Of a stretch of 64,000 bases of DNA, positions 47,283 through 58,889 are shown in pieces (positions within the stretch are counted from its first letter, which is position 1; each line of letters begins with the position of its first letter). The DNA comes from Eucalyptus grandis (Eukaryota > Streptophyta > Magnoliopsida > Myrtales > Myrtaceae). The DNA lies in contig NC_052622.1 of the NCBI RefSeq assembly GCF_016545825.1, forward strand, positions 13,335,001 through 13,399,000, read 5' to 3'. Below the pieces are notes generated by a model. That model saw only the letters and a program-made list of their open reading frames with translations, was not told the origin of the DNA and searched no databases. Position numbers and translations under genes: made by a program.

Positions 47283-48978
47283 GGCTGCGTTTAGTCGTCC
47301 GGATTTTTAAACGGAATAGAACTGGATATGATAAGATAAGAAATTCATGGACTTCTTCATATCCTATCAAGTGTTTGGTGAACTACGGATTTAAAGTCAA
47401 ATATCCGGATTTAAAGTCGGATATTCTTATATCTTATCCAATCTATCATTTGGTGAATTACGGATTTAAATTCGGATGCAAGTTTAATATTCACAAAATT
47501 ATCCAAAACAATATATCTTTTTCAAATTAACAGATTCTCATCGGATTTCATAATTATGCATCGTAATAATTTTTCTGTTCTTTTGAAATAATCTTTTGAT
47601 ACCCCTTCAACATCAAACGTTTTTAGAAATAATCTTTTTTGTTCCTTTGAAATAATCTTTTGGATGCCCCTTCAACATCAAACGTTTTTAAAATAACCTC
47701 AATTTCAATAAATTCACTTTGAAACATGAATTTTTTTTTTCTCTCTTACAAGTTAGATTAAGAAATATTCTAAGCTTCTTCTATTTTGGTATTTGCCCCT
47801 TTCCCGACTAGATTTCCAATCGGGATTATATCGAATCAACTAAGTAAAATGAGATGCTCCCATCCGCCTATGAAATTGGCTCGATCTAGATATCTCTTTG
47901 GTAATAAACAAATAATAATCCTATTGCCTACATACAATTTTGGTCCCAACGGATCACGACCCATTAAAAATAGGAACTGACTATATATACATAGGTAACA
48001 ATTTGTGCTGAAAACCAAACTCACACCACACAACATCAATCAAACTAGCATTAGTCTCCACATCACACAACAGAGGATGCCTAGCCTTAACTTACACTAC
48101 TTTGACACCAATTTGCTAGGATTAGATCTAACGAACAAAGAGAAGTTGAGAAAAGATTCAGATTGCACTGATTTAGCATAATCCCGTGATAGCAAAGATG
48201 AAGCCTTTCAACCAAAATTGAACCCGTAAACCAAAACCCTAGCCACTCTCCATATCCCTTAAAGAATCACGTTACTTCCATACCAAAAGACTCAATAATT
48301 CTACCACTTATTGGGACTCACTTGGGCATGGAGGGAAAACAAGAAACAAAATCACAACCAAAGACAAGTTGAAAAACGATTAGACTTAAGTAACAAAGAC
48401 AAGCGGAGAAAAGATTCGGATTGCACTGATTTAGCACGATCCCCTGATGACAAAAATGAAATCTTTCAACTAAAATAATTCTTCCACTCATCGGGACTCA
48501 CTTGGACTTTCAGAAAAAGAGCAATAGAATCACAACAGATCAAAATCAAGCACCGATATAAGCAGAATAACACAAGCACAACTACTATAGAAATCAAGGT
48601 TAGAGAGAGAATGATTATTTACCTTTAAAAATTTGTTGCTTTCGTAAAATTTCGATGAAAATCGAAGAGCTGAGGAGAAGGCTTCAATGTCAATACTTTG
48701 AAAACAGAAACTCATCTGGGTGAACGATGAGAAAGAAAAAAAGCGTAGGGTTTTATATTTCGGATAAAAGAAATCCTATCCGACCTTATTCCACTCCCCG
48801 GGTTTTATATTTCGGATACAAGAAATTCTATCCGACCTTATCCCACTCCTCTCGGATTTTTTTATCTGGTTTATATCTCTTCTATATCTGACATTTTCCT
48901 ATACTAGATAGCTACCAAACACGGGATAGGATAAAACATATATTATCCTGATTTTTATCCGATCGATCAAACGCAGCC
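47283..48978. mobile_element. PIF/Harbinger-type non-autonomous element, 1.7 kb
   Basis: Starts GGCTGCGTTT and ends AAACGCAGCC, perfect 10-bp terminal inverted repeats, flanked on both sides by TTA (47,280-47,282 and 48,979-48,981), the usual target of PIF/Harbinger elements. No transposase frame. Internal duplications: two copies of 'ccccttcaacatcaaacgtt' (about 47,600 and 47,670), two of 'cagattgcactgatttagca' type (about 48,155 and 48,417), and two of 'gggttttatatttcggata' (about 48,747 and 48,800). Confidence 0.85.
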
Positions 48979-48981
48979 TTA

Positions 48982-49849
48982 GAATACATGAGCCTAGGAT
49001 GTACGAACTTGCCGAACCGACAACCATGACGTAACACAGAACATAACATAACATGACATGACTTATCTTGCTCACATCCATTATACGATATACAGAGAAA
49101 TTCCAACGCACATTGATCAACCCGGCGAATAAAAAAAGAAAAGAAAAGGGAACGGTCAGGAAAGGAATGCCGCCAACAGCACATGCTATTACCGTGGCCA
49201 CCGAGTAAACGAAAGACCAAATTGAAACAACGCTTGGAAAAAAGATTCCGCTAGAAAATAACCAACTTGCAACTCAATTCAGGAGACCCCAAAATCGCAC
49301 GACCCTCAAATTTGCTACTCACTTTCAGAAAATTTCAACGACGACCACGACGACGGGAATTGACAAATTGAGCAGAATGACGAGACGCAACGTACGAACT
49401 CGTTTGTACCTTTGGCTTGGTGGTGAGGAAAGCAAGAGCTCTGTAGGGTTTATGGCTGATCGTAAGCTAGGCAATGGAGGAAGGGAGGGTTTTAGGGCTT
49501 ATGCGGATTAGCCCAAAATGATCCATCTTTTGCAATTCCATCGGCCTGAATCTAGAGGTTGAAATCGACGTGGTCCTACCTCGATTCAACCAATTCACGC
49601 TGAACGAACGATTGTACTTAAACGGTTGATTTACCCAAAAATAAGAACAAAGCTGTGTAGTATCACGTAGGATTATGGCAAATAGTTAGCTTAGCTTAGC
49701 AGCTTATTTTCATGGGCTTTTCTTTTGTGGGTCGGATTTCATGGGCTTAAACATCTTCAAAATTCGATCGAAATGAAGGGTGGAAAAGAACCAAACTTGG
49801 CCAATTTTCCATATGATTCCAGGCCCACAAGCCCATCTCTCATCTCTAA
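48982..49849. other. Spacer right of the Harbinger-type element
   Basis: A possible orphan 5' gene end lies on the minus strand at about 49,500-49,395: AACCCT-rich leader ('gccctaaaaccctccc', 'ataaaccctacag') ending at a donor-like AAAG/gtacaaacg. No coding exon that I recognise follows it on the minus strand. The frame at 48,899-49,201 (-) is not recognisable. Confidence 0.35.
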
Positions 49850-49857
49850 TCCGCGAG

Positions 49858-49953
49858 AAAATATTCGGTGGTTAGTGCGCGCCACGTCATCCCCTGACCT
49901 GGTTCGCACTAACCAATGAAATACCGCCACGTGTCCCCGAGCGGGACCCGCTG
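49858..49953 (-). repeat. Left terminal inverted repeat of the composite element
   Basis: AAAATATTCGGTGGTTAGTG ... GGGACCCGCTG. It pairs with 63,548-63,640 read in reverse complement over about 95 bases with scattered mismatches. Bases outside (TCCGCGAG left, AGGTTTTT right) do not give a target-site duplication. Confidence 0.75.
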
Positions 49954-50419
49954 AAGAAGGAAGGCGCTGGTTTTTGGTCGGGTCGGGTCGGGTCGGGTGC
50001 ACCGCAGAAGAAAGGACGGTCGGCTCAAATTTTTTTGGCTCCCGCTCACTCGAATTTGCTGGGTTTTTCTCTCTTTCTCCTCTCTCTCGCCTTTCTCACT
50101 CTTCCCTCCCTCTCTCTTTCTCTCTCCGACGAATGGGACGTGACCTCCCGGTCTCTCTCGTGCCCTCCCTCTTTCCGACCGGCGAACCACCGCCAACAAC
50201 CGACGAACCACCGCACGGGACCGGCGAGAGGACCTCGAGCAATCGACGAACCACCGCACGGATCGGCGAGAGGACCGCGACCTCCCTCTCTCTCTCTCTC
50301 TCGCCCTCCCTCTTTCCGATCGGCGAACCACCGGGAGCAAATCGACTGGGTTTTTTTGGGGGATTTTTTCTTTTTTTCAAATCTTTGAGGGGTTGGGCTT
50401 CTTTGTTTGTGCTGGCCGG
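49954..50419 (+). other. GA/GC-rich leader with imperfect repeats, arm B
   Basis: Inverted counterpart of 40,035-40,499, pyrimidine-rich on this strand. Likely 5' leader of the PheRS chimera. The open frames reflect base bias. Confidence 0.5.
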
Positions 50420-52530
50420 ACGACGGAGAAGGCGATCATCGAAAGGAGAAGCACTGGAAGAGGAGGCGTGAGGACGAGGGAAGTCATCTACAAAATTGAA
50501 GTTCCGGCGAACAGGTGCTGCGAAGCTGATTCGGCATTCGGTTAGATGTTGTGTGTTTCGAATGGGTTTGGAGCTGTTTCGCGAGTCGTGGGTGAGTTTT
50601 GGTTCGGGGTTTAAGATGCTAGTGTCCTGTCTTCGGATGGGTTAAAGTCTTTGGCGGACCATGTTGCTCGTAATGGCTATCGAGATGCTGTGTGGTTCGA
50701 TCTTTGAATAATTTGTGAGAAATGCCTGGATGTGAAGAGAGGACTCTGCTGAGTTGTTTTGAATAATTTGGTGAAGTGGTGATGATAGATATGTTGCTTG
50801 AACTAGTTTTCATTCTCGAGATCTATATTCAATTTGATATTTTACTTGCATGTAATAGATGCCCAGCTCCCCAATCCCTCCACTTAGTACATCGATGCTT
50901 GTGCTTATGCTAGATCCTCAAAATGTTCGCTTGGATTGACATGCTCGGATTCTCTCGATATTTTAGGTGAAGAACACTTGGTTGCAATTGGGACTCATGA
51001 CTTGGATACGCTAGAAGGCCCCTTCAGCTATGAGGTGTGTGTTTAAACTAATTGCCTAAACTAGAATCTAAAATGAAGAATTCTGCACATGTCCTACTAT
51101 CCTCGCTTGAAGCTAAGGCCCAGTTAGAACTTAAATGGAAGATTTCCAGATTGTTGGCATAATGGATCTTGTCATGATAGAGTGTTATCCGGGCTGGAAG
51201 CTTGTGCTCACCTATTCTTTCCTTTTTTTCTCTCTATATATTTAAATGCCTGAAGGATTCCCTCTTGAAGCTTCTTTCTACCCCACACTTTGCCTCAGCA
51301 TCTATTACATGTTTTCGAGGAGTTGCAGCTAGCTAGACAAGCTTTGACCAGTTCAAGTTTTGTCATCCTCTAAGCTTGTCCCGAGAGGATGGTATTACTA
51401 TATATATCCGAGATACTCTATTTTGATCCCAAAAATTCGTAGTATTATGTTTCGCTATCAGAAGTGCTCATCTACTAGATAAAGCATAGACGAAAACAGA
51501 CATGACAAGGAATTGCACATTTGGTTTAGCTTAATATGTATGAGTTATATATTTGCTACAGCTAAATGTTTCTTCTTAATATGTACGAGTTATATATCTG
51601 CTACATATCTGCTACGGCTAAATGTTTCTTAGAGCAAAGTATGATAAAATGTTACAAGAAGTGCAGCTCATGTTCCTTTTCCTTTGGTCTCAGGCTTTGC
51701 CGCCTTCCAGTATAAGTTTCGTCCCCTTGAAGCAGGTAGTTTCATGATAAAGATTGTATTTTTCTGTTCATGCATGTGCCATGAGTCTGATCTGTGGAGA
51801 AGATCTATATATTTGTAAGGATTTTGTTAATGTTCTCTAGGGGCAATTCTTAAGTAGTTGATTAAGAAATTTTTATGGTTTTCAATTGGATGCACAGATT
51901 GTTCTTGTGGTATTTGTAATTTTTTTCTTTGGAAAGTGAATCATATTAAATAAGTATGCTTAACAAGTGCCCTTTTGTTAACAAAGTGCTCTAAGGAGAC
52001 TTACTAAGTAACTAAAAAGGAAATTTTGTAGTTTCCAATGCATTAGCATGTTATTTCTAATTACTATTTTGCAAAGTGAATTATTCCAAATTAAGTATGC
52101 TTAACATGTCAATGCCACTTCTGAATTCATGAGATTGCTTTCATTTATATATTTGTTTTGTTTTCTCTACCAACTGCGATTGATGTGTTGGCTGATCGTG
52201 CCTTAGTTTCTGTTCGATATTAGGTGAAGAACTTGAGCCGATGAACTAATGGAATTTTATAAGGTGGGTCCTCAATAGCTGCTCCTTTTAATGGTCTTTT
52301 TATAACTGTCATATTTGTTTTGTTACATATATCTTATGCTTGGAACTTGCTTATTCAGTGTGCTAGTTGATATCTTCCTGTAAATGAAGAATTATCTAAT
52401 AGTTCCTCATTTTTGCCATGTTGTTTTACCTGTTTTTCGCTACTTTGTTGCAGTCAGATTTGAAATTGAAGAAGTTCTTGCACATAATAGAGAACTCGCC
52501 TGTGTTCCCTGTTATCTATGATTCAAAGAG
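50420..52530 (+). pseudogene. Phenylalanyl-tRNA synthetase beta-subunit fragment, arm B
   Basis: Exons match arm A: 50,420-50,514 (TEKAIIE then frame damage, IYKIEVPANR), 50,967-51,034 (EEHLVAIGTHDLDTLEGPFS), 51,694-51,735 (LPPSSISFVPLKQ), 52,224-52,263 (VKN, one or more bases lost, then DELMEFYK) and 52,454-52,530 (SDLKLKKFLHIIENSPVFPV, then IYDSKR). The first exon has lost its acceptor (ccag to ccgg) and carries indels, whereas the last exon is intact with its acceptor gcag, the reverse of arm A. Confidence 0.88.
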
Positions 52531-54228
52531 GTATCTTGGTTTCTTCATACACTCTTTTTTGTAATGTGAGTTCCATGTATAAATATGAAGTGCGCATATT
52601 GATGTTAAGGGAAAATAATAAATAACCACTTAAATGTAATGACGTGTTGACTTAGTTTTGATTCAACCATTGCCACTTAAGTCATTAATATTGCAACCTT
52701 GAGTTATTTGGGGGTTGATGGATGCATCGGGTTCAATTTGCAAAGAGAAAATAATCTAGGCCTTCAAGCATCTTCTGCCACATTAAGCCACTAAGTGCTT
52801 GGTCTCGTTTATGAGTTGAAGTGAGATCAATTGTTCTGTTTAGGTGTCACTAGTGTTCTCAAAAGCACTGGAGTTGCTTGGGCAGGCACCCAATGTGGCG
52901 ACTCCAAAACACCTCAAGTAAGGCTGGTCATTCTCTCAGGCATTCCCTCAAGGAAAAAGATGAAATTAGGTCATGTTCTTTGACCCTTTTTGTTCCTTTC
53001 TCTAAACAAAACTGAGAAAGGAGGTATATTCTTTTAGTAAAAGGGCCAAGTTTTTAGAAAAGCAGCTGTCGACTCTACATTAGCACGAGTCGGAGACTTC
53101 TGAGCCTAGTCTTATGCTTATAACATTACTTTTAAGAGAGCGGGGAAAAAGGTGAAAATGTGTAGTCTTCTATACATCTTTGCTTTTCTTTGAACATTGT
53201 CTTTCCTATGTACACCTTTACACTGAACTTAGCAGTCCATTCTTATTTCATCTCTCTCCACCGGTTGCTAGGTACCATATGGGGAAAAAGAACTTTTGCA
53301 TGCGGTGTCACAAAATTCGATATGGGAAAGCAAGTGCCTAATGTCAATAAGAAAGATGCTATAATGTAGTACAAAAATTAATTTTTTCCGGAATATCATT
53401 TCATGACTTAAGATCTACCTTGCTAATACATTCTTTGGGTTCATTTAAAGAAAAGGTTAAAAAAATTTCTTGCTAAAGGATTCATCCCAAACTTTTAATG
53501 TAACATGTCCCTTATTTTAGGCTAGAGCCTTGCTTGACAACAATGGATGATATTGCTTCATAAATTCTTGATTAGCTGTGGACTGATGTTTATTGGTGAT
53601 GTATTAATTAGGCAACAACCAATTATGGTTGACCATTAAGCTGTTTATCCTGTTTGAACAGGGGTCAGCTTTTAAAAAGATTGGTTTCAAATTTTTTTGC
53701 ACATGGGGTTCTAATCTAGCTCATTCAGGTCCTATGATATTTGGTTACTCCAGTTGCGGATAGATTACACTGTTTTCATGCTATTTAATTATACTCCAGA
53801 CTGGTTAGACTGGTTTCACGAGCCCAAATGAAAGTCAGTTTGATAGTTGACATGAAAGAAATTCTCTCCAACTTCATTTCTGCTGCCTTTAGTGATAATG
53901 TATCGTATGAGAGTGCAATAGAAGTCTCATGTGTTCTGGTGGGAATTTCTCCTATCCATCATGCTCACAAGAGGAAGCATAAAAGGATAAAAGGAATGCG
54001 GTTTGTCAAGCCGGTCATTTTATATGCAAAAACTTGGTTAGATCATTGATGTTGTAGTGTTTTGGTTGCTTAGGAAAATCTACATTGTATTATTAAGTGT
54101 GAGTCTAGTTATTAGTTTTTCAGCTGTAATAATTCTCCATATTGCGATATATTTCCATTCTAATTGTTTTGGCCGAATTTTAATCTGTAGCTCCCTCCTC
54201 ATACAATTCATATTTGACCGTCGATGAT
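52531..54228. other. Intronic or intergenic stretch, arm B
   Basis: Inverted copy of 36,223-37,916. A 73-codon frame at 53,828-54,049 (+) is open, but I do not recognise it and the arm A counterpart is not open. Confidence 0.5.
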
Positions 54229-55294
54229 CAAGGTTGAAAAGGACCCGAAGCTTTTAGATATCAGGACCGTTGATGCACTCGAAATAGTACAAACAAGGTA
54301 CAACCAACATATTTTGCCAGCAGGCTATCATTGTTTTAATTAATTCTCTTGAGGTTCTTATGGTGCCTCGACCCTAGTACTTGTGATCACGGTGTTATTT
54401 GTGGGTTTGTTGCCTGGCTATGCTATTGATTTGTTGATCATTGTGTTAAGATTTTCCTTTGGAGTTAGCCGATTAAAAGACCCTTACATTACAGACTGAA
54501 AAGTTAGCGGCTTTCTTGTTCTTTCAGCAGTTTAATTTGAACATGGGACATGTTTTTCTTGTGAATTACTAAATCCAATTGCTTTTTGTTTGGAGCTTTT
54601 TCTGCCATCAAATTTTACCTTTTTGGAAGAATTGATTAGACCTTGGTCCTCATTGATGCAGTAATAAACCAAAGCTTGCATATCTTTCAAAGATTTTGAT
54701 TGCACTTTTAAGCTATGGTGGGGTCCCTAATGAATTTCTTTTGGACATGGTGGAGAAAGCTCTGGGAGATGCAAATAGTGTCTTCTCTAGTAAACGAGCA
54801 GCTCTAAGAGGTAGTATTCTTCTGAACATTTGGACTGTTGAAATATTGTCTATTCTTAAAACAGTCCAAAAGAGATTTTTCTCCAATTTTTTTTCTATAC
54901 TTGGATGTGCTTCTTTTATTTTTCTTGATTCGAAATATGCATAAGTAAAAAAATGCATCTCTATTCATCTTTGCTGCTTTTACTTCCCTTGGGTGCATAT
55001 TTCCTTCAATTGCTATTTGATGTGTAAACATTTTCCCTCGCGTTTTCCTTTTGTTCTTTTACCGTATGAACAGTATTGGTGAATCATGGTGAGAAGGATG
55101 GTTTCACTGCGGCCAGAATGATCTTATCGGGATTCCTCTGGACGAAACACACCTACAAAATCATTTGTCCATCCTGATGAATGATGAAAAGAAGAGTTTG
55201 AAAGGAGGAAGGATTCCTATTCCAGATTCTTACTATCTAATGGGGACAGCCGATCCCACAGGAATTCTTAAAAGTGATGAAGTTTGTACAATTG
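54229..55294 (+). pseudogene. RDR fragment, arm B
   Basis: Exons about 54,229-54,297 (KVEKDPKLLDIRTVDALEIV), 54,662-54,811 (NKPKLAYLSKILIALLSYGG and on to SKRAALR) and 55,073-about 55,290 (VNHGEKDGFTAARMIL, then YYLMGTADPTGILKSDEVC). In the third exon one base is missing at about 55,128 (tcGGGAT where arm A has tcTGGGAT), which shifts the frame. The catalytic DFDGD region is absent. Confidence 0.8.
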
Positions 55295-55301
55295 GTGGAT
55301 T

Positions 55302-56191
55302 ATGAAGTATGAGACCATCCTTTCTCGCCTCTGGAACTATCCGCTCATCCACTTTGCTGGAGATAAAAGAACCCATTGCTTACCAGAGGCCATTGTTGGT
55401 GTGAAAATCCATGATGACCTTACTGTGGATCCTTCACTGATGAAGGGGAATAAGAGCATCCTCGATTTCAGACACTTCCTTGACCGTGCTTACCAGCCGC
55501 GGATAAAAGGTTCAATACCAGACAAGGAGCAAGGGTACAGCTGAAACTGAATCAATGGGCTTCAGTGCCAACTTTGGGGCAATCAATGAAAATTAATAAA
55601 GACAACCAGAAACACCAGGTGAAGAAACCGAAGCTAGTGATATTATCGCGCAGTGGGTCCAGGGCGTTAGTTAACAAAGACTGCTTGGTTAAAATGGCAG
55701 AGGATATGGGGTTCAGAGTAGAAGTTTCGCGGCCTAAGCGAACGACTGAACTGGCGAAGATGTATGGCTTGCTTAATAAGAGCGAGGTTATGGTTGGTGT
55801 ACACGGGGCTGCTTTGACCCACTTCCTTTTCCTGAAGCCTGGTTCTGTGCTCATCCAAGTCATTCCTTTAGGGACGGATTCACCAGCTGAGACATGCTTT
55901 GGTAAACCTGCTAGAGAGCTTGGTCTCAAGTATATTGGCTACAAGATTTCGCCTAGGGAGAGCTCACTGTATAATGAATACGATAAAGATGATCCAGTCC
56001 TTACGAATCCAAAGGGTGTGATTAGGAAGGGATGGCAATACACTAAGGAGATCTATCTCGACAGACAGAATGTGAGCTTGGACATGAGGAGATTCCACAA
56101 GCGGCTGCTTCAAGCCTATGACTATTCCTTCAAGAAAATAAACCGGCAAATTAGCTACAATCAAACAACCCACTTGTTTAAGCTTTGCTAA
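55302..56191 (+). pseudogene. GT61 glycosyltransferase domain, arm B (frameshifted)
   Basis: Same domain as 34,253-35,143 but one A is missing near 55,531 (gcaaggg against gcaaaggg in arm A), splitting the frame after PDKEQ. The downstream 208 codons including SRSGSRALVN and GVHGAALTHFLFLKPG remain open to the stop at 56,189-56,191. The few residue differences elsewhere (e.g. YPLIH for YPLID) suggest recent duplication. Confidence 0.85.
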
Positions 56192-56329
56192 CTACTTCCT
56201 TCTCTTCACCTTCCTTAAATAATTGTCGATATTTCTTTCCATTGACTGAATGGTTGAAACTTGAATGAAGTACACTCATCTGTGAATCAGTTTTTCAGGT
56301 TCATCATAAACTTGTAAAGAAGGCATTTT

Positions 56330-56491
56330 TTAACAATTTGATGAACTGGATGACTTGTTAATGATGCTCCTCTTAACCTTCACGTCTGTTTTCCTGACAG
56401 TAGCACTTTTGGGTAAATCTAAGGCAATGGCCATCTGCTTGTTTGCATCTTCAACTAAATTAAGCCGAACTTCAAAGATGGGCATGGGATC
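56330..56491 (-). other. Unrecognised exon-like frame, arm B
   Basis: Inverted counterpart of 33,953-34,114: DPMPIFEVRLNLVEDANKQM ... stop. Function unknown. It is conserved between arms, as is all neighbouring DNA. Confidence 0.4.
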
Positions 56492-57359
56492 CTGTTTCGG
56501 AAAATGAAACATGGAAGTCGTTGCTATAGTTGTGTGTGTGTTTTTTTAACTGACTAGCCCCTCAGTTACTTTGGAGGTTTATAACTGAATAAGTAAAACT
56601 ATGTATGATCCATATCACGCAAGGTGTTGCTGGATAAACTGAGGGATCTCGGTTTCAGGGCCTGTGAAGCTATTATAATCAACTATACTAAAAACAAGAA
56701 CACTTGATTCTTGGCATCACGTTATATGAATGTCATGCTATAATCTTTGATTTTTAGCTAGCTATACAATAGAAGAGCAGCCGGTTTATTAGCAGAGGCA
56801 CCTGTCATTTCCTCCATTTCTGTTAAAAGTTGCCGATAGCTTTGATGACTTAAGTCAGAGATTCAGAGAACAATGGGCAAGAGCAGTTTGAAAACATTCC
56901 CATAGAAATTTCGGGCATTATTTGAAGAACTTGTGTCAATATGTACATAAGCAGTGTTAAACCAAAAAATTGCTATTGCGTTTGTTGGCTAACTCTTCAG
57001 TCTTTCCCTCGTCAATTCTCAGTGTCTCATCTATCATGTCAAAACTTCAGTCAGCTTCGAGTCAAAGCATCACTTCGCTGGTCATTGAACACTAAATTTC
57101 GCCATCTATAGCTACAGCCAACGCTTTGCTATCGTATATAATGGGTGGACTGGAGGAGGCGTCTTGGCATTCCTTGTGTCTTTTACATCTTATTGAAGAA
57201 ACAAAAACAAATAATCAGATGATGGACATAATGAGATGAAATATATACTGTGAATTAAATTTAATTATGCTGATTCTGCTTACTGGAATTAGTGGACTTG
57301 CCACCCAGAGAAGACCGGCGAGACTGGTCTGAACCAGCACCTGTTAGTGATTGTCGCCT

Positions 57360-57437
57360 AAGTGTCCGTGTGTTGGCTGCAATTGCCAATACTCCATTTT
57401 GTGTCCGTGTGTTGGCTGCAATTGCCAATACCCCATT
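57360..57437 (-). repeat. Coding 39-bp repeat, two units (arm B)
   Basis: NGVLAIAANTRTQ then NGVLAIAANTRT. Arm A has three units. Confidence 0.95.
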
Positions 57438-58766
57438 TTTAATGCAAGTAGTAGAGCCTCTGACAGGTGAACGAGCTTCTGTCCCATTTCTTTGGTTCCT
57501 GCAGTTGCATAGAAACCAAGTCTTAATGGCAAGATAATGATGTGAGCAAATTCTCATATTACCCGTCATTTTGGAATTTTTCAGTTGCATTTGTGTATTT
57601 CATACCATACTAAATTTGTCCAATTCAGAATTAAGACTAGATAGTTAAATATTTCACTGACCTCCTTTCAAATCCATTGATGAGCTTCCTCCTATGGTGT
57701 GCAGCGATTTCCTTATGTGAGATTCCTTGCCATTCATGCTTTGAACAAGCAAGTTGGGCGTTCGAGGATCAGTACAAAGAGTGCGCTCTCCTTGCATAAC
57801 AATCCGGATCTCATTTTTGCCAAATCCACAGATCCAGCCCCCTAGAATTGTAATGTTGATTATTGTCAGAAAGGCATCTGAAGCATAGAGATTACCCAAG
57901 TACATTTACCTGCTCTTTGAGTTGCATGACCTCACTGGTCTCTTTGTTCATGCGTGCAGCACCAAGTTCAACCGTTGAAACTCTCCGGGCAAACTTCAAG
58001 GTACTCATTGATTCCCCAAATGAATCTCTCTCAGGGTTCACATGAGCCAGCATCAATGTCTTCGCATTTCCTCCTGAAATAAAATGCATAAAAGCAATGT
58101 CACCATTACCCAAGGATCATAATCAGAGTATCTCAATTCTATGAAATGCTCACTCTGGGAATTAGTAATTTTATCCTAAAATGAAGCTTCAATGACACCT
58201 GACAAAGTTCGAAACTTCGAAATAGGTACCTAGGGAATCTTGCAGCAGAAGCGTAAGTTTGCTATTGCGGTAAGGTACATGGGAGTTTTTCTGGGCCAAA
58301 GCTGTGATAACATCTCCCAGACAAGACAAAGACCGGTTAATGTACTGTGCCTCCTTCAGTCTCTCTCCTGTGACTTCAGATTTATCTACCCGTTCACTTC
58401 CTGCAAGATCAACCAAATGCAGGCAACTGCGGAGGATGGATCCAGATACATCTTTCCCTTGAACATGTACTGTCAGCACACTGCAAGGATGCATCCCATG
58501 GACATCAGTATCACTCTCTTGAATAATCTATCTATTGGAAACTACATCTAAATTTATACCAAAAAGAATGGGAAGGAAACTCTGCCTGTCCAAAAACTGA
58601 CCTGTGAGACCGGCTACTTCTATTGTTCAGTGCTGTAGAACTGACGACACGATTCACATCACCGAGTTTCATTAGGTTGACCACATCAGCTGTGGACTTG
58701 ACAGAATGCATGGTAGCATCTGGAAGGCTCAAGCCACCGTCACTGGTACAGCTTCGAATCTCTAAT

Positions 58767-58889
58767 TTGTGCATAGTCAAGGAACCCAAATTTACATGTC
58801 AGAAACTTAAGCTTTCTTCAGTCTTTTTATCTACTTATTTGACATCAAATGTATCTATATTAGACAGAATAATCCATTTCAAAGGATAT
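58767..58889 (-). other. U12-type intron in kinesin, arm B
   Basis: Same 123-base intron as 31,503-31,625, with ATATCCTTT start and TTCCTTGAC branch site. Confidence 0.7.
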
